From Franconibacter pulveris DSM 19144 (lineage in GTDB: Bacteria > Pseudomonadota > Gammaproteobacteria > Enterobacterales > Enterobacteriaceae): a stretch of 64,000 bases of DNA. Below, in pieces: positions 47,048 to 56,389 of this stretch. The notes below the pieces were generated by a model. That model searched no databases. It was not told the origin of the DNA and saw only the letters and a program-made list of their open reading frames with translations. Positions within the stretch are counted from its first letter, which is position 1; every line of letters starts with the position of its first letter. Where the stretch lies: contig KK211223.1 of the NCBI GenBank assembly GCA_000621185.1, positions 455,077-519,076 on the forward strand. Direction: 5' to 3'. Made by a program: the position numbers and the translations under genes.

Positions 47048-47076
47048 TGGACAGAAGGTGAATACTTTGTTACTTT
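47048..47076 (+). promoter_or_regulatory. Candidate pdhR promoter
   Basis: TGGACA (47048-47053) and TACTTT (47071-47076) are 17 bases apart. Transcription would start near 47083, which places the PdhR operator at about +10 to +28, as reported for autoregulation in E. coli. Confidence 0.6.
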
Positions 47077-47091
47077 AGCGTCACGAACATG

Positions 47092-47110
47092 CAATTGGTC
47101 ATACCAATTG
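47092..47110 (+). promoter_or_regulatory. PdhR operator
   Basis: The 19-base sequence CAATTGGTCATACCAATTG is a near-perfect palindrome that matches the PdhR box ATTGGTNNNACCAAT. It lies between the pdhR promoter and start codon, so pyruvate-free PdhR should block transcription of the whole pdh operon. Confidence 0.9.
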
Positions 47111-47139
47111 ACTCCGGGCGAATGGCAGAGACAGGGAAC

Positions 47140-47904
47140 ATGGCCTACAGCAAAATCCGCCAACCTAAACTTTCTGATGTGATTGAGCAGCAACTGGAGT
47201 TTCTCATCCTCGAAGGGACGCTGCGTCCCGGCGAAAAACTTCCTCCTGAACGTGAGCTGGCCAAACAGTTCGACGTTTCTCGTCCCTCCCTGCGAGAGGC
47301 TATCCAGCGTCTCGAGGCGAAGGGCCTGCTGCTTCGTCGCCAGGGTGGCGGCACGTTTGTCCAGAACAGTCTGTGGCAGAGCTTCAGCGACCCGCTAGTA
47401 GAACTGCTCTCCGATCATCCCGAATCCCAGTTTGACCTGCTTGAAACCCGCCACGCGCTGGAGGGCATCGCCGCGTATTACGCTGCGCTGCGCAGCACGG
47501 ACGAGGATCGGGTGCGCATTCGCGAGTTGCATCACGCCATTGAGCTGGCGCAGCAGTCCGGCGATCTGGATGCGGAATCCGATGCAGTGATGAAGTACCA
47601 AATTGCGGTGACAGAAGCCGCGCACAACGTAGTGTTGCTACACTTGTTGCGCTGCATGGAGCCGATGCTCGCTCAGAATGTTCGCCAGAATTTCGAATTA
47701 CTGTATGCCCGGCGGGAGATGCTTCCGCTGGTCAGCAGCCATCGCACCAGTATTTATGAGGCGATTATGGCGAGGGAGCCGGAGCAGGCGCGCGAAGCGT
47801 CTCACCGTCACCTGGCCTTCATTGAGGAAATCTTGCTGGACCGCAGCCGTGAGCAAAGTCGTCGTGAACGCTCACTGCGCCGCCTACAGCAACGTAAGGA
47901 CTAA
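47140..47904 (+). CDS. pdhR: Pyruvate-responsive repressor PdhR
   Basis: This GntR/FadR-family repressor of the pyruvate dehydrogenase operon is relieved by pyruvate. The N-terminal winged helix includes [20 protein letters not shown] and [16 protein letters not shown] (about residues 24-60), and the helical FCD domain follows. The ATG at 47140 gives [16 protein letters not shown] and 254 residues, as in E. coli; an open frame continues upstream through the operator and is not coding. Confidence 0.96.
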   Translation: MAYSKIRQPKLSDVIEQQLEFLILEGTLRPGEKLPPERELAKQFDVSRPSLREAIQRLEAKGLLLRRQGGGTFVQNSLWQSFSDPLVELLSDHPESQFDLLETRHALEGIAAYYAALRSTDEDRVRIRELHHAIELAQQSGDLDAESDAVMKYQIAVTEAAHNVVLLHLLRCMEPMLAQNVRQNFELLYARREMLPLVSSHRTSIYEAIMAREPEQAREASHRHLAFIEEILLDRSREQSRRERSLRRLQQRKD

Positions 47905-47968
47905 GCGCCAGTGTTTTAGAGCGCGGCAACTAAACGCAGAACCTGTCTTATTGTGCTTTTAGTTGTTC

Positions 47969-48079
47969 AAATAATTTGGGTTATATCGCGGCGGCAAGCG
48001 CGCGAATCCCCGGGAGCATAGCGAACTATGTGACCGGGGTGAGGAAGCGCAGCCAACAAAGAGAAACCTAAAATATGAA
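47969..48079. repeat. ERIC-type intergenic repeat in the pdhR-aceE leader
   Basis: The segment contains the hallmark GAATCCCCGGGAGC and GTGACCGGGGTGAGG blocks of the enterobacterial repetitive intergenic consensus. It also has the flanking GGCGGCAAGCG and AGCGCAGCCAAC motifs. CCCCGG (48008-48013) pairs with CCGGGG (48034-48039), and CATAG (48017-48021) pairs with CTATG (48026-48030) around CGAA, so the transcript folds into a long hairpin inside the pdh operon. I recall E. coli carrying an ERIC copy before lpd instead. Confidence 0.85.
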
Positions 48080-48145
48080 GAACAAAGAGCGCAATGGGAC
48101 AGGTTCCAGACAAATCAACGTATTAGAGAGATAAGGAATACCCCC

Positions 48146-50809
48146 ATGTCAGAACGTTTCCAAAATGACGTGGATCCGATCGAAACTCGCGACTGGCTAC
48201 AGGCGATCGAATCGGTCATCCGTGAAGAAGGTGTTGAGCGCGCTCAGTATCTGATCGACCAGTTACTCTCCGAAGCCCGCAAAGGCGGCGTGAAAGTAGC
48301 GGCTGGTACAGGGGCTAGCAACTACGTCAACACTATTGCCGTTGAAGATGAACCGGAATACCCGGGCAATCTGGACCTTGAGCGTCGTATTCGTTCTGCC
48401 ATCCGCTGGAACGCCATTATGACCGTTCTGCGCGCGTCCAAAAAAGATCTGGAACTCGGCGGCCACATGGCTTCCTTCCAGTCTTCAGCGACCATTTATG
48501 AAGTGTGCTTTAACCACTTCTTCCGCGCTCGCAACGACAAAGACGGCGGCGATCTGGTTTACTTCCAGGGTCACATCTCTCCGGGCGTTTACGCGCGTGC
48601 TTTCGTTGAAGGCCGCCTGACCGAAGAGCAGATGAATAACTTCCGTCAGGAAGTTCACGGCAACGGCCTCTCTTCTTATCCGCACCCGAAACTGATGCCG
48701 GAATTCTGGCAGTTCCCGACCGTTTCCATGGGTCTGGGCCCGATCGGCGCTATCTACCAGGCGAAATTCCTGAAATATCTGGAACATCGCGGCCTGAAAG
48801 ATACCTCTGAGCAGACCGTTTACGCGTTCCTCGGCGACGGTGAGATGGACGAGCCGGAATCCAAAGGCGCCATCACCATCGCGACCCGTGAGAAGCTGGA
48901 CAACCTGGTCTTCGTTATCAACTGCAACCTGCAGCGTCTGGATGGTCCGGTAACCGGCAACGGCAAGATCATCAACGAACTGGAAGGCATCTTCAGCGGC
49001 GCTGGCTGGAACGTCATCAAAGTGATGTGGGGCTCCCGTTGGGATGAGCTGCTGCGTAAAGACACCAGCGGCAAGCTGATTCAGCTGATGAACGAAACCG
49101 TTGACGGCGACTATCAGACCTTCAAATCCAAAAACGGCGCCTACGTTCGCGAGCACTTCTTCGGTAAATACCCGGAGACCGCCGCGCTGGTCGCTGACTG
49201 GTCTGACGATGAGATTTGGGCGCTGAACCGCGGCGGCCACGATCCGAAGAAAATCTACGCTGCATTCAAAAAAGCGCAGGAAACCAAAGGCAAAGCGACC
49301 GTCATCCTTGCTCACACCGTTAAAGGTTACGGCATGGGCGACACCGCTGAAGGTAAAAACATCGCGCACCAGGTTAAGAAAATGAACATGGACGGCGTGC
49401 GTTACGTTCGCGACCGTTTCAGCGTTCCGGTAGCCGATGCTGACCTGGAAAAACTGCCGTACATCACCTTCCCGGAAGGCTCTGAAGAGTACAAATACCT
49501 GCATGAACGCCGTCAGGCGCTGCACGGTTATCTGCCGTCCCGTCAGCCGAACTTCACCGAGAAGCTTGAGCTGCCGACGCTGGAAGACTTCCGTTCCCTG
49601 CTGGAAGAGCAGAACAAAGAGATCTCCACTACCATCGCTTTCGTTCGCGCCCTGAACGTGATGCTGAAGAACAACTCGATTAAAGATCGTCTGGTTCCGA
49701 TCATCGCCGACGAAGCGCGTACCTTCGGTATGGAAGGTCTGTTCCGTCAGATTGGTATCTACAGCCCGAACGGCCAGCAGTACACCCCACAGGACCGTGA
49801 GCAGGTTGCTTACTATAAAGAAGACGAGAAAGGCCAGATTCTGCAGGAAGGGATCAACGAGCTGGGCGCAGGTTCTTCCTGGCTGGCGGCGGCGACCTCT
49901 TACAGCACCAACAACCTGCCGATGATCCCGTTCTACATCTATTACTCCATGTTCGGGTTCCAGCGTATCGGCGACCTGTGCTGGGCAGCGGGCGACCAGC
50001 AGGCGCGCGGCTTCCTGATCGGCGGCACCTCCGGTCGTACCACCCTGAACGGCGAAGGTCTGCAGCACGAAGATGGTCACAGCCACATTCAGTCTCTGAC
50101 TATCCCGAACTGTATCTCTTACGACCCGGCTTACGCTTACGAAGTCGCTGTGATCATGCACGACGGTCTGGAGCGTATGTACGGTGAGAAACAAGAGAAC
50201 GTTTACTACTACATCACCACGCTGAACGAAAACTACCACATGCCGGCGATGCCGCAGGGCGCCGAGGAAGGTATCCGTAAAGGTATCTACAAACTCGAAA
50301 CCGTTGACGGCGCGAAAGGTAAAGTTCAGCTGCTGGGCTCCGGCTCTATCCTGCGTCACGTACGTGAAGCAGCGCAGATCCTGGCGAAAGACTACGGCAT
50401 CGGTTCCGATGTTTACAGCGTCACCTCCTTCACTGAGCTGGCTCGTGACGGTCAGGATTGCGAGCGCTGGAACATGCTGCACCCGATGGAAACCCCGCGC
50501 GTTCCGTACATCGCTCAGGTGATGAACGATGCGCCGGCCGTGGCGTCCACTGACTATATGAAACTGTTCGCCGAGCAGGTTCGTACTTATGTACCGGCTG
50601 ATGATTACCGCGTACTGGGTACCGACGGTTTCGGTCGCTCTGACAGCCGTGAAAACCTGCGTCACCACTTCGAAGTTGACGCTTCTTACGTGGTTGTAGC
50701 AGCGCTGGGCGAACTGGCTAAACGTGGCGAAATCGACAAGAAAGTGGTGGCGGAAGCAATCACCAAATTCAACATCGATGCAGATAAAGTCAACCCGCGT
50801 CTGGCATAA
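48146..50809 (+). CDS. aceE: Pyruvate dehydrogenase E1 component
   Basis: This is the homodimeric ThDP-dependent E1 that decarboxylates pyruvate and acetylates lipoyl groups of AceF. The 887-residue protein begins [19 protein letters not shown]. The ThDP motif [13 protein letters not shown] ends near VINCN (about residues 229-260). The transketolase pyrimidine domain and C-terminal domain follow. Length equals E. coli AceE. The 236-base leader behind pdhR contains an ERIC element. Confidence 0.98.
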   Translation: MSERFQNDVDPIETRDWLQAIESVIREEGVERAQYLIDQLLSEARKGGVKVAAGTGASNYVNTIAVEDEPEYPGNLDLERRIRSAIRWNAIMTVLRASKKDLELGGHMASFQSSATIYEVCFNHFFRARNDKDGGDLVYFQGHISPGVYARAFVEGRLTEEQMNNFRQEVHGNGLSSYPHPKLMPEFWQFPTVSMGLGPIGAIYQAKFLKYLEHRGLKDTSEQTVYAFLGDGEMDEPESKGAITIATREKLDNLVFVINCNLQRLDGPVTGNGKIINELEGIFSGAGWNVIKVMWGSRWDELLRKDTSGKLIQLMNETVDGDYQTFKSKNGAYVREHFFGKYPETAALVADWSDDEIWALNRGGHDPKKIYAAFKKAQETKGKATVILAHTVKGYGMGDTAEGKNIAHQVKKMNMDGVRYVRDRFSVPVADADLEKLPYITFPEGSEEYKYLHERRQALHGYLPSRQPNFTEKLELPTLEDFRSLLEEQNKEISTTIAFVRALNVMLKNNSIKDRLVPIIADEARTFGMEGLFRQIGIYSPNGQQYTPQDREQVAYYKEDEKGQILQEGINELGAGSSWLAAATSYSTNNLPMIPFYIYYSMFGFQRIGDLCWAAGDQQARGFLIGGTSGRTTLNGEGLQHEDGHSHIQSLTIPNCISYDPAYAYEVAVIMHDGLERMYGEKQENVYYYITTLNENYHMPAMPQGAEEGIRKGIYKLETVDGAKGKVQLLGSGSILRHVREAAQILAKDYGIGSDVYSVTSFTELARDGQDCERWNMLHPMETPRVPYIAQVMNDAPAVASTDYMKLFAEQVRTYVPADDYRVLGTDGFGRSDSRENLRHHFEVDASYVVVAALGELAKRGEIDKKVVAEAITKFNIDADKVNPRLA

Positions 50810-50823
50810 GAGGTAAAAGAAGA

Positions 50824-52728
50824 ATGGCTATCGAAATCAATGTACCGGACATCGGGGCGGACGAAGTTGAAGTCACCGAGATCCTGGTCAAAGTGGGCGA
50901 CAAAGTTGAAGCTGAACAGTCGCTGATCACCGTAGAAGGCGACAAAGCCTCTATGGAAGTGCCGTCTCCGCAGGCGGGCGTTGTTAAGGAGATCAAAGTC
51001 TCCGTTGGCGACAAAGTCGAGACCGGCAAACTGATCATGATTTTCGATTCCGCCGAGGGTGCAGCCGCCGCTGCACCTGCGCAGGAAGAGAAAAAAGAAG
51101 CGGCTCCGGCGCAGTCTGCTGCCCCGGCTGCTGCGGCTGCAAAAGAGGTTAACGTACCGGATATCGGCGGCGACGAAGTTGAAGTCACCGAAATCCTGGT
51201 TAAAGTGGGCGACCAGGTTACCGCTGAGCAGTCTCTTATCACCGTTGAAGGCGACAAAGCCTCTATGGAAGTGCCGGCGCCGTTCGCCGGTACGGTTAAA
51301 GAGATCAAAATCAACACGGGCGACAAAGTTTCCACCGGTTCTCTGATTATGGTCTTCGAGGTGGCGGGCGAAGCGCCGGCTGCGCAGGCTAAACCGACCG
51401 TTACCGAGCAGGCGGCAACCGCGCCGGCGGCTGCGGCGGGCGCGAAAGAGGTTAACGTACCGGATATCGGCGGCGACGAAGTTGAAGTCACCGAAGTGCT
51501 GGTGAAAGTGGGCGACAAAGTCTCCGCTGAACAGTCTCTGATCACCGTCGAAGGCGACAAAGCTTCCATGGAAGTTCCGGCGCCGTTCGCGGGCACTGTG
51601 AAAGAGCTGAAAGTGAATGTGGGCGACAAAGTCTCCACCGGCTCGCTGATTATGGTCTTTGAAGTGGAAGGCGCTGCACCTGCTGCTGCTCCGGCGGCGA
51701 AACAGGAAGCGGCGGCGCCCGCTCCGGCTGCACAACCTTCTAAACCGGCTGCTGCTCCGGCGGCTAAAGCGGAAGGCAAGTCTGAGTTCGCTGAGAACGA
51801 CGCTTACGTACACGCCACCCCGCTGATTCGTCGCCTGGCGCGCGAATTCGGCGTTAACCTGGCGAAAGTGAAGGGCACCGGTCGTAAAGGCCGCATCCTG
51901 CGCGAAGACGTTCAGGCTTATGTGAAAGAGGCGGTTAAACGCGCTGAAGCGGCGCCTGCCGCCGCTGCCTCTGGCGGTTCTCTGCCGGGCCTGCTGCCGT
52001 GGCCGAAAGTGGACTTCAGCAAGTTTGGTGAAGTGGAAGAAGTGGAACTGGGCCGCATCCAGAAAATCTCTGGCGCGAACCTGAGCCGTAACTGGGTGAT
52101 GATCCCGCACGTTACGCACTTCGACAAAACCGACATCACCGACCTGGAAGCGTTCCGTAAACAGCAGAACGCCGAAGCGGAGAAGCGTAAGCTGGATGTG
52201 AAGATAACCCCGGTGGTCTTCATCATGAAAGCTGTCGCCGCAGCGCTTGAGCAGATGCCGCGCTTCAACAGCTCCCTGTCCGAAGATGGCCAGCGTCTGA
52301 CGCTGAAGAAATACATCAACATCGGCGTGGCGGTTGATACCCCGAACGGCCTGGTGGTTCCGGTGTTCAAAGACGTGAACAAGAAAGGCATCATCGAGCT
52401 GTCTCGCGAGCTGATGACCATTTCCAAAAAAGCGCGTGATGGCAAGCTGACCGCTGGCGAAATGCAGGGCGGTTGCTTCACCATCTCCAGCATCGGCGGC
52501 CTGGGCACCACCCACTTCGCGCCGATCGTCAACGCGCCGGAAGTGGCTATCTTGGGCGTCTCCAAATCGTCCATGGAACCGGTCTGGAATGGTAAAGAGT
52601 TCGCGCCGCGCCTGATGCTGCCGATCTCGCTATCCTTCGACCACCGCGTGATCGACGGGGCTGATGGTGCGCGCTTTATCACCATCATCAACAACACGCT
52701 GTCTGACATTCGCCGTCTGGTGATGTAA
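50824..52728 (+). CDS. aceF: Pyruvate dehydrogenase E2, dihydrolipoamide acetyltransferase
   Basis: This is the core of the PDH complex. Three lipoyl domains carry GDKASME motifs with lipoylated lysines at 41, 145 and 246, separated by Ala/Pro-rich flexible linkers. The E1/E3-binding domain lies at about 328-368 ([21 protein letters not shown]). The catalytic acetyltransferase domain ends with DHRVIDG, catalytic H607 and D611. At 634 residues it is a little longer than E. coli AceF, the difference lying in linkers. Domains 2 and 3 share a 51-base identical stretch. Confidence 0.97.
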   Translation: MAIEINVPDIGADEVEVTEILVKVGDKVEAEQSLITVEGDKASMEVPSPQAGVVKEIKVSVGDKVETGKLIMIFDSAEGAAAAAPAQEEKKEAAPAQSAAPAAAAAKEVNVPDIGGDEVEVTEILVKVGDQVTAEQSLITVEGDKASMEVPAPFAGTVKEIKINTGDKVSTGSLIMVFEVAGEAPAAQAKPTVTEQAATAPAAAAGAKEVNVPDIGGDEVEVTEVLVKVGDKVSAEQSLITVEGDKASMEVPAPFAGTVKELKVNVGDKVSTGSLIMVFEVEGAAPAAAPAAKQEAAAPAPAAQPSKPAAAPAAKAEGKSEFAENDAYVHATPLIRRLAREFGVNLAKVKGTGRKGRILREDVQAYVKEAVKRAEAAPAAAASGGSLPGLLPWPKVDFSKFGEVEEVELGRIQKISGANLSRNWVMIPHVTHFDKTDITDLEAFRKQQNAEAEKRKLDVKITPVVFIMKAVAAALEQMPRFNSSLSEDGQRLTLKKYINIGVAVDTPNGLVVPVFKDVNKKGIIELSRELMTISKKARDGKLTAGEMQGGCFTISSIGGLGTTHFAPIVNAPEVAILGVSKSSMEPVWNGKEFAPRLMLPISLSFDHRVIDGADGARFITIINNTLSDIRRLVM

Positions 52729-52735
52729 GCGAAGA

Positions 52736-52760
52736 AGCCGGCCTGACGGCCGGCTTTTTT
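52736..52760 (+). terminator. Intrinsic terminator of pdhR-aceEF
   Basis: AGCCGGCC (52736-52743) pairs with GGCCGGCT (52748-52755) around TGAC and is followed by T6. It separates aceF from the independently promoted lpd. Confidence 0.9.
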
Positions 52761-52824
52761 CTGATAATCTCGGGAGTTGCGAAAGATTATCGGCTGCTAA
52801 ACAGGATTCGTTTGCCGTTTGTTG

Positions 52825-52853
52825 TTTCAAAATTGTTAACAATTTTGTAAAAT
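52825..52853 (+). promoter_or_regulatory. lpd promoter with embedded palindrome
   Basis: TTTCAA (52825-52830) and TAAAAT (52848-52853) are 17 bases apart. The spacer is occupied by a perfect 18-bp palindrome AAAATTGTTAACAATTTT (52829-52846) that would overlap RNA polymerase contacts. I recall the same palindrome at the E. coli lpd promoter. An ArcA-type site is possible. Confidence 0.65.
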
Positions 52854-52935
52854 GCGAGCGGATAGAACGTCCCGGTGGATGATGGGCGTAATAACAAAAG
52901 CGTCAGACCCGCCGGATATAAATTAAGAGGTCATG

Positions 52936-54360
52936 ATGAGTACTGAAATCAAAACTCAGGTCGTGGTACTTGGGGCAGGCCCGGCAGGCTACTCTGCGGC
53001 CTTCCGTTGCGCGGATTTAGGTCTGGAAACCGTCATCGTAGAACGTTACAGCACCCTCGGCGGTGTTTGCCTGAACGTGGGTTGTATCCCTTCTAAAGCG
53101 CTGCTGCACGTAGCCAAAGTCATCGAAGAAGCGAAAGCGCTGGCGGAGCACGGTATCGTTTTTGGCGAGCCGAAAACCGATATCGACAAAATTCGCACCT
53201 GGAAAGAAAAAGTTATCAATCAGCTGACCGGTGGTCTGGCTGGTATGGCCAAAGGCCGTAAAGTGAAAGTGGTTAACGGCCTGGGTAAATTCACCGGCGC
53301 CAACACCCTGGAAGTTGAAGGCGAAAACGGCAAAACCGTTATCAACTTTGACAACGCCATCATCGCGGCGGGTTCCCGTCCGATTCAGCTGCCGTTTATT
53401 CCGCACGAAGATCCGCGCGTATGGGATTCCACTGATGCGCTGGAGCTGAAAGAAGTGCCGAAGCGCATGCTGGTCATGGGCGGCGGCATTATCGGTCTGG
53501 AGATGGGTACCGTTTACCACGCGCTGGGTTCAGAGATCGACGTGGTTGAAATGTTCGACCAGGTTATCCCGGCTGCCGATAAAGATGTTGTGAAAGTCTT
53601 CACCAAACGCATCAGCAAGAAATTCAACCTGATGCTGGAAACCAAAGTGACTGCCGTTGAAGCGAAAGAAGACGGTATCTACGTTTCCATGGAAGGCAAA
53701 AAAGCGCCGGCTGAAGCGCAGCGTTACGATGCCGTGCTAGTGGCTATCGGCCGCGTGCCGAACGGTAAAAACCTGGATGCGGGCAAAGCGGGCGTGGAAG
53801 TGGACGACCGCGGCTTCATCCGCGTTGACAAGCAGATGCGCACTAACGTGCCGCACATCTACGCTATCGGCGATATCGTCGGTCAGCCGATGCTGGCGCA
53901 CAAAGGCGTTCACGAAGGCCACGTTGCCGCTGAAGTTATCGCGGGCATGAAGCACTACTTCGACCCGAAAGTGATCCCGTCCATTGCTTACACCGAGCCG
54001 GAAGTGGCATGGGTCGGTCTGACCGAGAAAGAAGCGAAAGAGAAAGGCATCAGCTACGAGACCGCCACCTTCCCGTGGGCAGCTTCGGGCCGTGCTATCG
54101 CTTCCGACTGCGCAGACGGTATGACCAAGCTGATTTTCGACAAAGAGACCCACCGTGTTATCGGCGGCGCGATTGTCGGCACCAACGGCGGCGAGCTGCT
54201 GGGTGAAATCGGTCTGGCTATCGAGATGGGCTGTGACGCTGAAGATATCGCACTCACCATCCACGCTCACCCGACTCTGCACGAGTCTGTGGGTCTGGCT
54301 GCTGAAGTGTTCGAAGGCAGCATTACTGACCTGCCGAACCCGAAAGCGAAGAAAAAATAA
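52936..54360 (+). CDS. lpd: Dihydrolipoamide dehydrogenase (E3)
   Basis: This flavoprotein reoxidises lipoyl groups of the pyruvate and 2-oxoglutarate dehydrogenase complexes and the glycine cleavage system. FAD-binding GAGPAGYSAA lies near residue 13 and the redox disulfide is in GGVCLNVGCIPSK (C45, C50). The NAD motif GGGIIGLEMG is near 180 and the C-terminal catalytic HAHPTLHE is near 444. Two ATGs stand in tandem. AGAGG lies 5 bases before the second (52936) and only 2 before the first, so the 474-residue start is preferred. Confidence 0.97.
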   Translation: MSTEIKTQVVVLGAGPAGYSAAFRCADLGLETVIVERYSTLGGVCLNVGCIPSKALLHVAKVIEEAKALAEHGIVFGEPKTDIDKIRTWKEKVINQLTGGLAGMAKGRKVKVVNGLGKFTGANTLEVEGENGKTVINFDNAIIAAGSRPIQLPFIPHEDPRVWDSTDALELKEVPKRMLVMGGGIIGLEMGTVYHALGSEIDVVEMFDQVIPAADKDVVKVFTKRISKKFNLMLETKVTAVEAKEDGIYVSMEGKKAPAEAQRYDAVLVAIGRVPNGKNLDAGKAGVEVDDRGFIRVDKQMRTNVPHIYAIGDIVGQPMLAHKGVHEGHVAAEVIAGMKHYFDPKVIPSIAYTEPEVAWVGLTEKEAKEKGISYETATFPWAASGRAIASDCADGMTKLIFDKETHRVIGGAIVGTNGGELLGEIGLAIEMGCDAEDIALTIHAHPTLHESVGLAAEVFEGSITDLPNPKAKKK

Positions 54361-54380
54361 GCCTCTTCGCTTTAGTGATA

Positions 54381-54404
54381 AACGCCTCTTCGGAGGCGTT
54401 TTTT
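54381..54404 (+). terminator. Intrinsic terminator of lpd
   Basis: AACGCCTC (54381-54388) and GAGGCGTT (54393-54400) close a stable TTCG tetraloop and run into T6. Confidence 0.95.
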
Positions 54405-54730
54405 ATTCCCGCCTTACTCCTCCCGCTGCGTCATTCTTCCGTAACTACCTAATCTGGTAGGCAATTTTCGCTCAACCTTCATTTCTCGCTGCCGATATAA
54501 CGTTAAACAAGCTTACCGAGTGAGCTGTTCATTTATTGCTGTTGCCGTTAGCGGCGCACGGACAGGTATGCGCAGGACAAGGAATGCCGTTGAGTTTTGA
54601 CCTTCTCTCAAATTGTGCCGCAGTTGTGCGGTCTCTACACACAATCTCACTGCATTTGGCTGGCGCGCCAGGCGTCCGGCTTTCTCTTTTTCGTCTCTCA
54701 GACGATTTCATCGACAAAAAAGGAAAAACT
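54405..54730 (+). other. Gap upstream of the traT-like gene
   Basis: About 325 bases lie between the lpd terminator and the TraT-like gene. A reading frame is open through part of it but has no ribosome site and no signal-peptide sense, so I do not call a gene. The promoter of the lipoprotein gene must lie here; I could not pick it. AAAGGA lies 8 bases before the ATG. Confidence 0.4.
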
Positions 54731-55462
54731 ATGTCTTTTAAAAAGTTGGCTGCTGTTAGCGTGGTGTTGACCGCCTTTGCTCTCTCTGGTTGCGGCGCGA
54801 TGACGACCGCTGTGAAAAAGCGTAACCTGGAAGTGAAAACCCAGATGAGCGAAACCGTCTGGCTGGAGCCTTCCTCTGAGAAAACGGTCTATATTCAGGT
54901 GAAAAACACCTCTGATAAAGATATGAGCAACCTGCAGACGCTGATTGCAAACGATCTTTCCGCGAAAGGTTACAAGGTGACCAGTTCGCCGGATACCGCT
55001 TACTACTGGGTACAGGCTAACGTGCTGAAGGCTGACAAAATGGATCTGCGCGAATCGCAGAATTACCTGAAGAGCGGTTACGAAGGGGCGGCTATGGGCG
55101 CGGCGCTGGGCGCGGGGATCACCGCTTATAACAGCAACTCGTCAGGTGCGGCGCTGGGCGTAGGCCTGGCGGCGGGTCTGATTGGCCTGGCGGCTGACGC
55201 GATGGTGGAAGATGTTAACTACACCATGGTCACTGACCTGCAGATTTCAGAGCGCAGCAAAGCGGCGGTAACCACCGACAACATCGCGGCCCTGCGTCAG
55301 GGAACCTCCGGCATCAAACTGCAAACCAGCAGCGAGCAGGGTAACCGCGCGAAATACCAGACCCGCGTCGTTTCCACCGCCAACAAAGTTAATCTGAAGT
55401 TTGAAGAGGCGAAACCACAGCTCGAAGCGCAGCTGGCGAAATCGGTCGCTAACATTCTGTAA
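54731..55462 (+). CDS. traT: TraT-family outer-membrane lipoprotein (complement resistance/surface exclusion)
   Basis: The 243-residue lipoprotein has a signal peptide and lipobox LSGC, with lipidated cysteine C21. The mature part, [20 protein letters not shown] onward, closely resembles TraT of F-like plasmids over the whole length. That includes the glycine-rich membrane region [20 protein letters not shown] (about 134-153) and the end KSVANIL. Plasmid TraT blocks redundant conjugation and gives serum resistance. Here the gene is chromosomal, between lpd and acnB, with no transfer genes nearby, so an envelope or serum-resistance role is inferred. The start follows from the signal peptide and AAAGGA. 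Confidence 0.9.
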   Translation: MSFKKLAAVSVVLTAFALSGCGAMTTAVKKRNLEVKTQMSETVWLEPSSEKTVYIQVKNTSDKDMSNLQTLIANDLSAKGYKVTSSPDTAYYWVQANVLKADKMDLRESQNYLKSGYEGAAMGAALGAGITAYNSNSSGAALGVGLAAGLIGLAADAMVEDVNYTMVTDLQISERSKAAVTTDNIAALRQGTSGIKLQTSSEQGNRAKYQTRVVSTANKVNLKFEEAKPQLEAQLAKSVANIL

Positions 55463-55472
55463 CCGTAGCGAT

Positions 55473-55552
55473 AACGGACCGCTGACCCGGGCGGTCCGTT
55501 AAGCCGTAGGCTATCGCCGCTGTGTTACGCCTTTGTCGCCGCAGCTACGGCT
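55473..55552. terminator. Inverted repeats between convergent traT and DUF2950 genes
   Basis: AACGGACCGC (55473-55482) pairs with GCGGTCCGTT (55491-55500). A second pair, AGCCGTAG (55502-55509) with CTACGGCT (55545-55552), encloses the next stretch. Neither has a T run, so they are structural or weak termination elements. Confidence 0.45.
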
Positions 55553-55584
55553 GATGCCGTAAACAAACCCGGCGGGTAACGCGC

Positions 55585-56379
55585 CTACGGCGCCACAAGC
55601 TGCCACTGCCCATCCGGCTTATAGACCGATACCGCTTGCGCTTTTTCCGCCGTGTCGGGGCCAAGGTCCGCCTGCCAGACGTCGTCGTCGCCGTTAATCA
55701 TAAAGCTCATTATGCCGCTTTCCCCATAACTGACCGGCCAGGCAATCATCGCAAAGCCGTTACGGTTATCAGGCAGAATACGAAAATGGTAGCCGTGATA
55801 TCCCACGCCCGGTTCTTTTGGGCTAAAAGCGGGGCCAAGCGGGCTGGGGGATTCCCCGGGTTTGACTGGCCAGTAAAGGCCATCTTTTTTCCCGGAAGTG
55901 CTGACGATTTTTTCCGCATAGCGTTGATGCATCGCGTAATAACGTTGTTGCGCATCCACATAGGCGTGCAGCGCCTCGATAGCGGCCAACTCGTTGCGGC
56001 CAATGGCGCGAGTCAATATTTCATCCTCCGCCGCCTGCATATCAAATCGCCAGCCTTCTGCCGCTTTTACCAGCGGAATCGGCAGCTGCCAGCCGTTATC
56101 GCCAACCACCAGGTGCGCGGTATTGCCTTGCTGAACGATACGATGGCCAGTTTTCCAGTCGCGCAGAAAACGCGCAACGGCCTCGGGATCAACCCCTTCA
56201 GGAGGTAAAAATTGTCGCCAGTCCTCGCCGAGAAGTTGATTCAACGCGGTTTCGTTTTGTTGTTCAATCGCCTGCGTCAGCGCATCGGCAGCCTGTTCCG
56301 GGGTAGTGAATGGCTGATTGGCGAAGGCGTGAACGGAGACCATGAACAACGCCAGCGCAGTGAGTCGTTTTAGCTTCAT
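55585..56379 (-). CDS. DUF2950 family exported protein
   Basis: A 264-residue protein of unknown function. The N-terminus MKLKRLTALALFMVSVHAFA is a signal peptide with probable cleavage after residue 20. The mature part begins with a helical region (FTTPEQAADALTQAIEQQNE) and contains motifs I associate with DUF2950, such as QRYYAMH, DGLYWP and KEPGVGYHGYHFRIL. I chose ATG 56379, with AAGGGA upstream, over an in-frame upstream start that would bury the signal peptide. It lies 10 bases after the DUF3300 gene and is probably co-transcribed with it. Confidence 0.82.
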   Translation of the reverse strand: MKLKRLTALALFMVSVHAFANQPFTTPEQAADALTQAIEQQNETALNQLLGEDWRQFLPPEGVDPEAVARFLRDWKTGHRIVQQGNTAHLVVGDNGWQLPIPLVKAAEGWRFDMQAAEDEILTRAIGRNELAAIEALHAYVDAQQRYYAMHQRYAEKIVSTSGKKDGLYWPVKPGESPSPLGPAFSPKEPGVGYHGYHFRILPDNRNGFAMIAWPVSYGESGIMSFMINGDDDVWQADLGPDTAEKAQAVSVYKPDGQWQLVAP

Positions 56380-56389
56380 TTTCTGTCCC

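Noticed and set aside
48485-50668. Very long minus-strand open frame (727 codons) opposite aceE
   Set aside because: It lies wholly within the aceE coding region and its protein is a mirror of aceE codon bias. It has no ribosome site and no sensible domains.
50686-52515. Minus-strand open frame of 609 codons opposite aceF
   Set aside because: It is a shadow of the repetitive lipoyl-domain sequence and shows the same threefold repeats in antisense.
54536-54730. N-terminal extension of the TraT-like protein to an upstream ATG
   Set aside because: It would place 65 residues before a perfect lipoprotein signal peptide. AAAGGA directly before ATG 54731 supports the shorter form.
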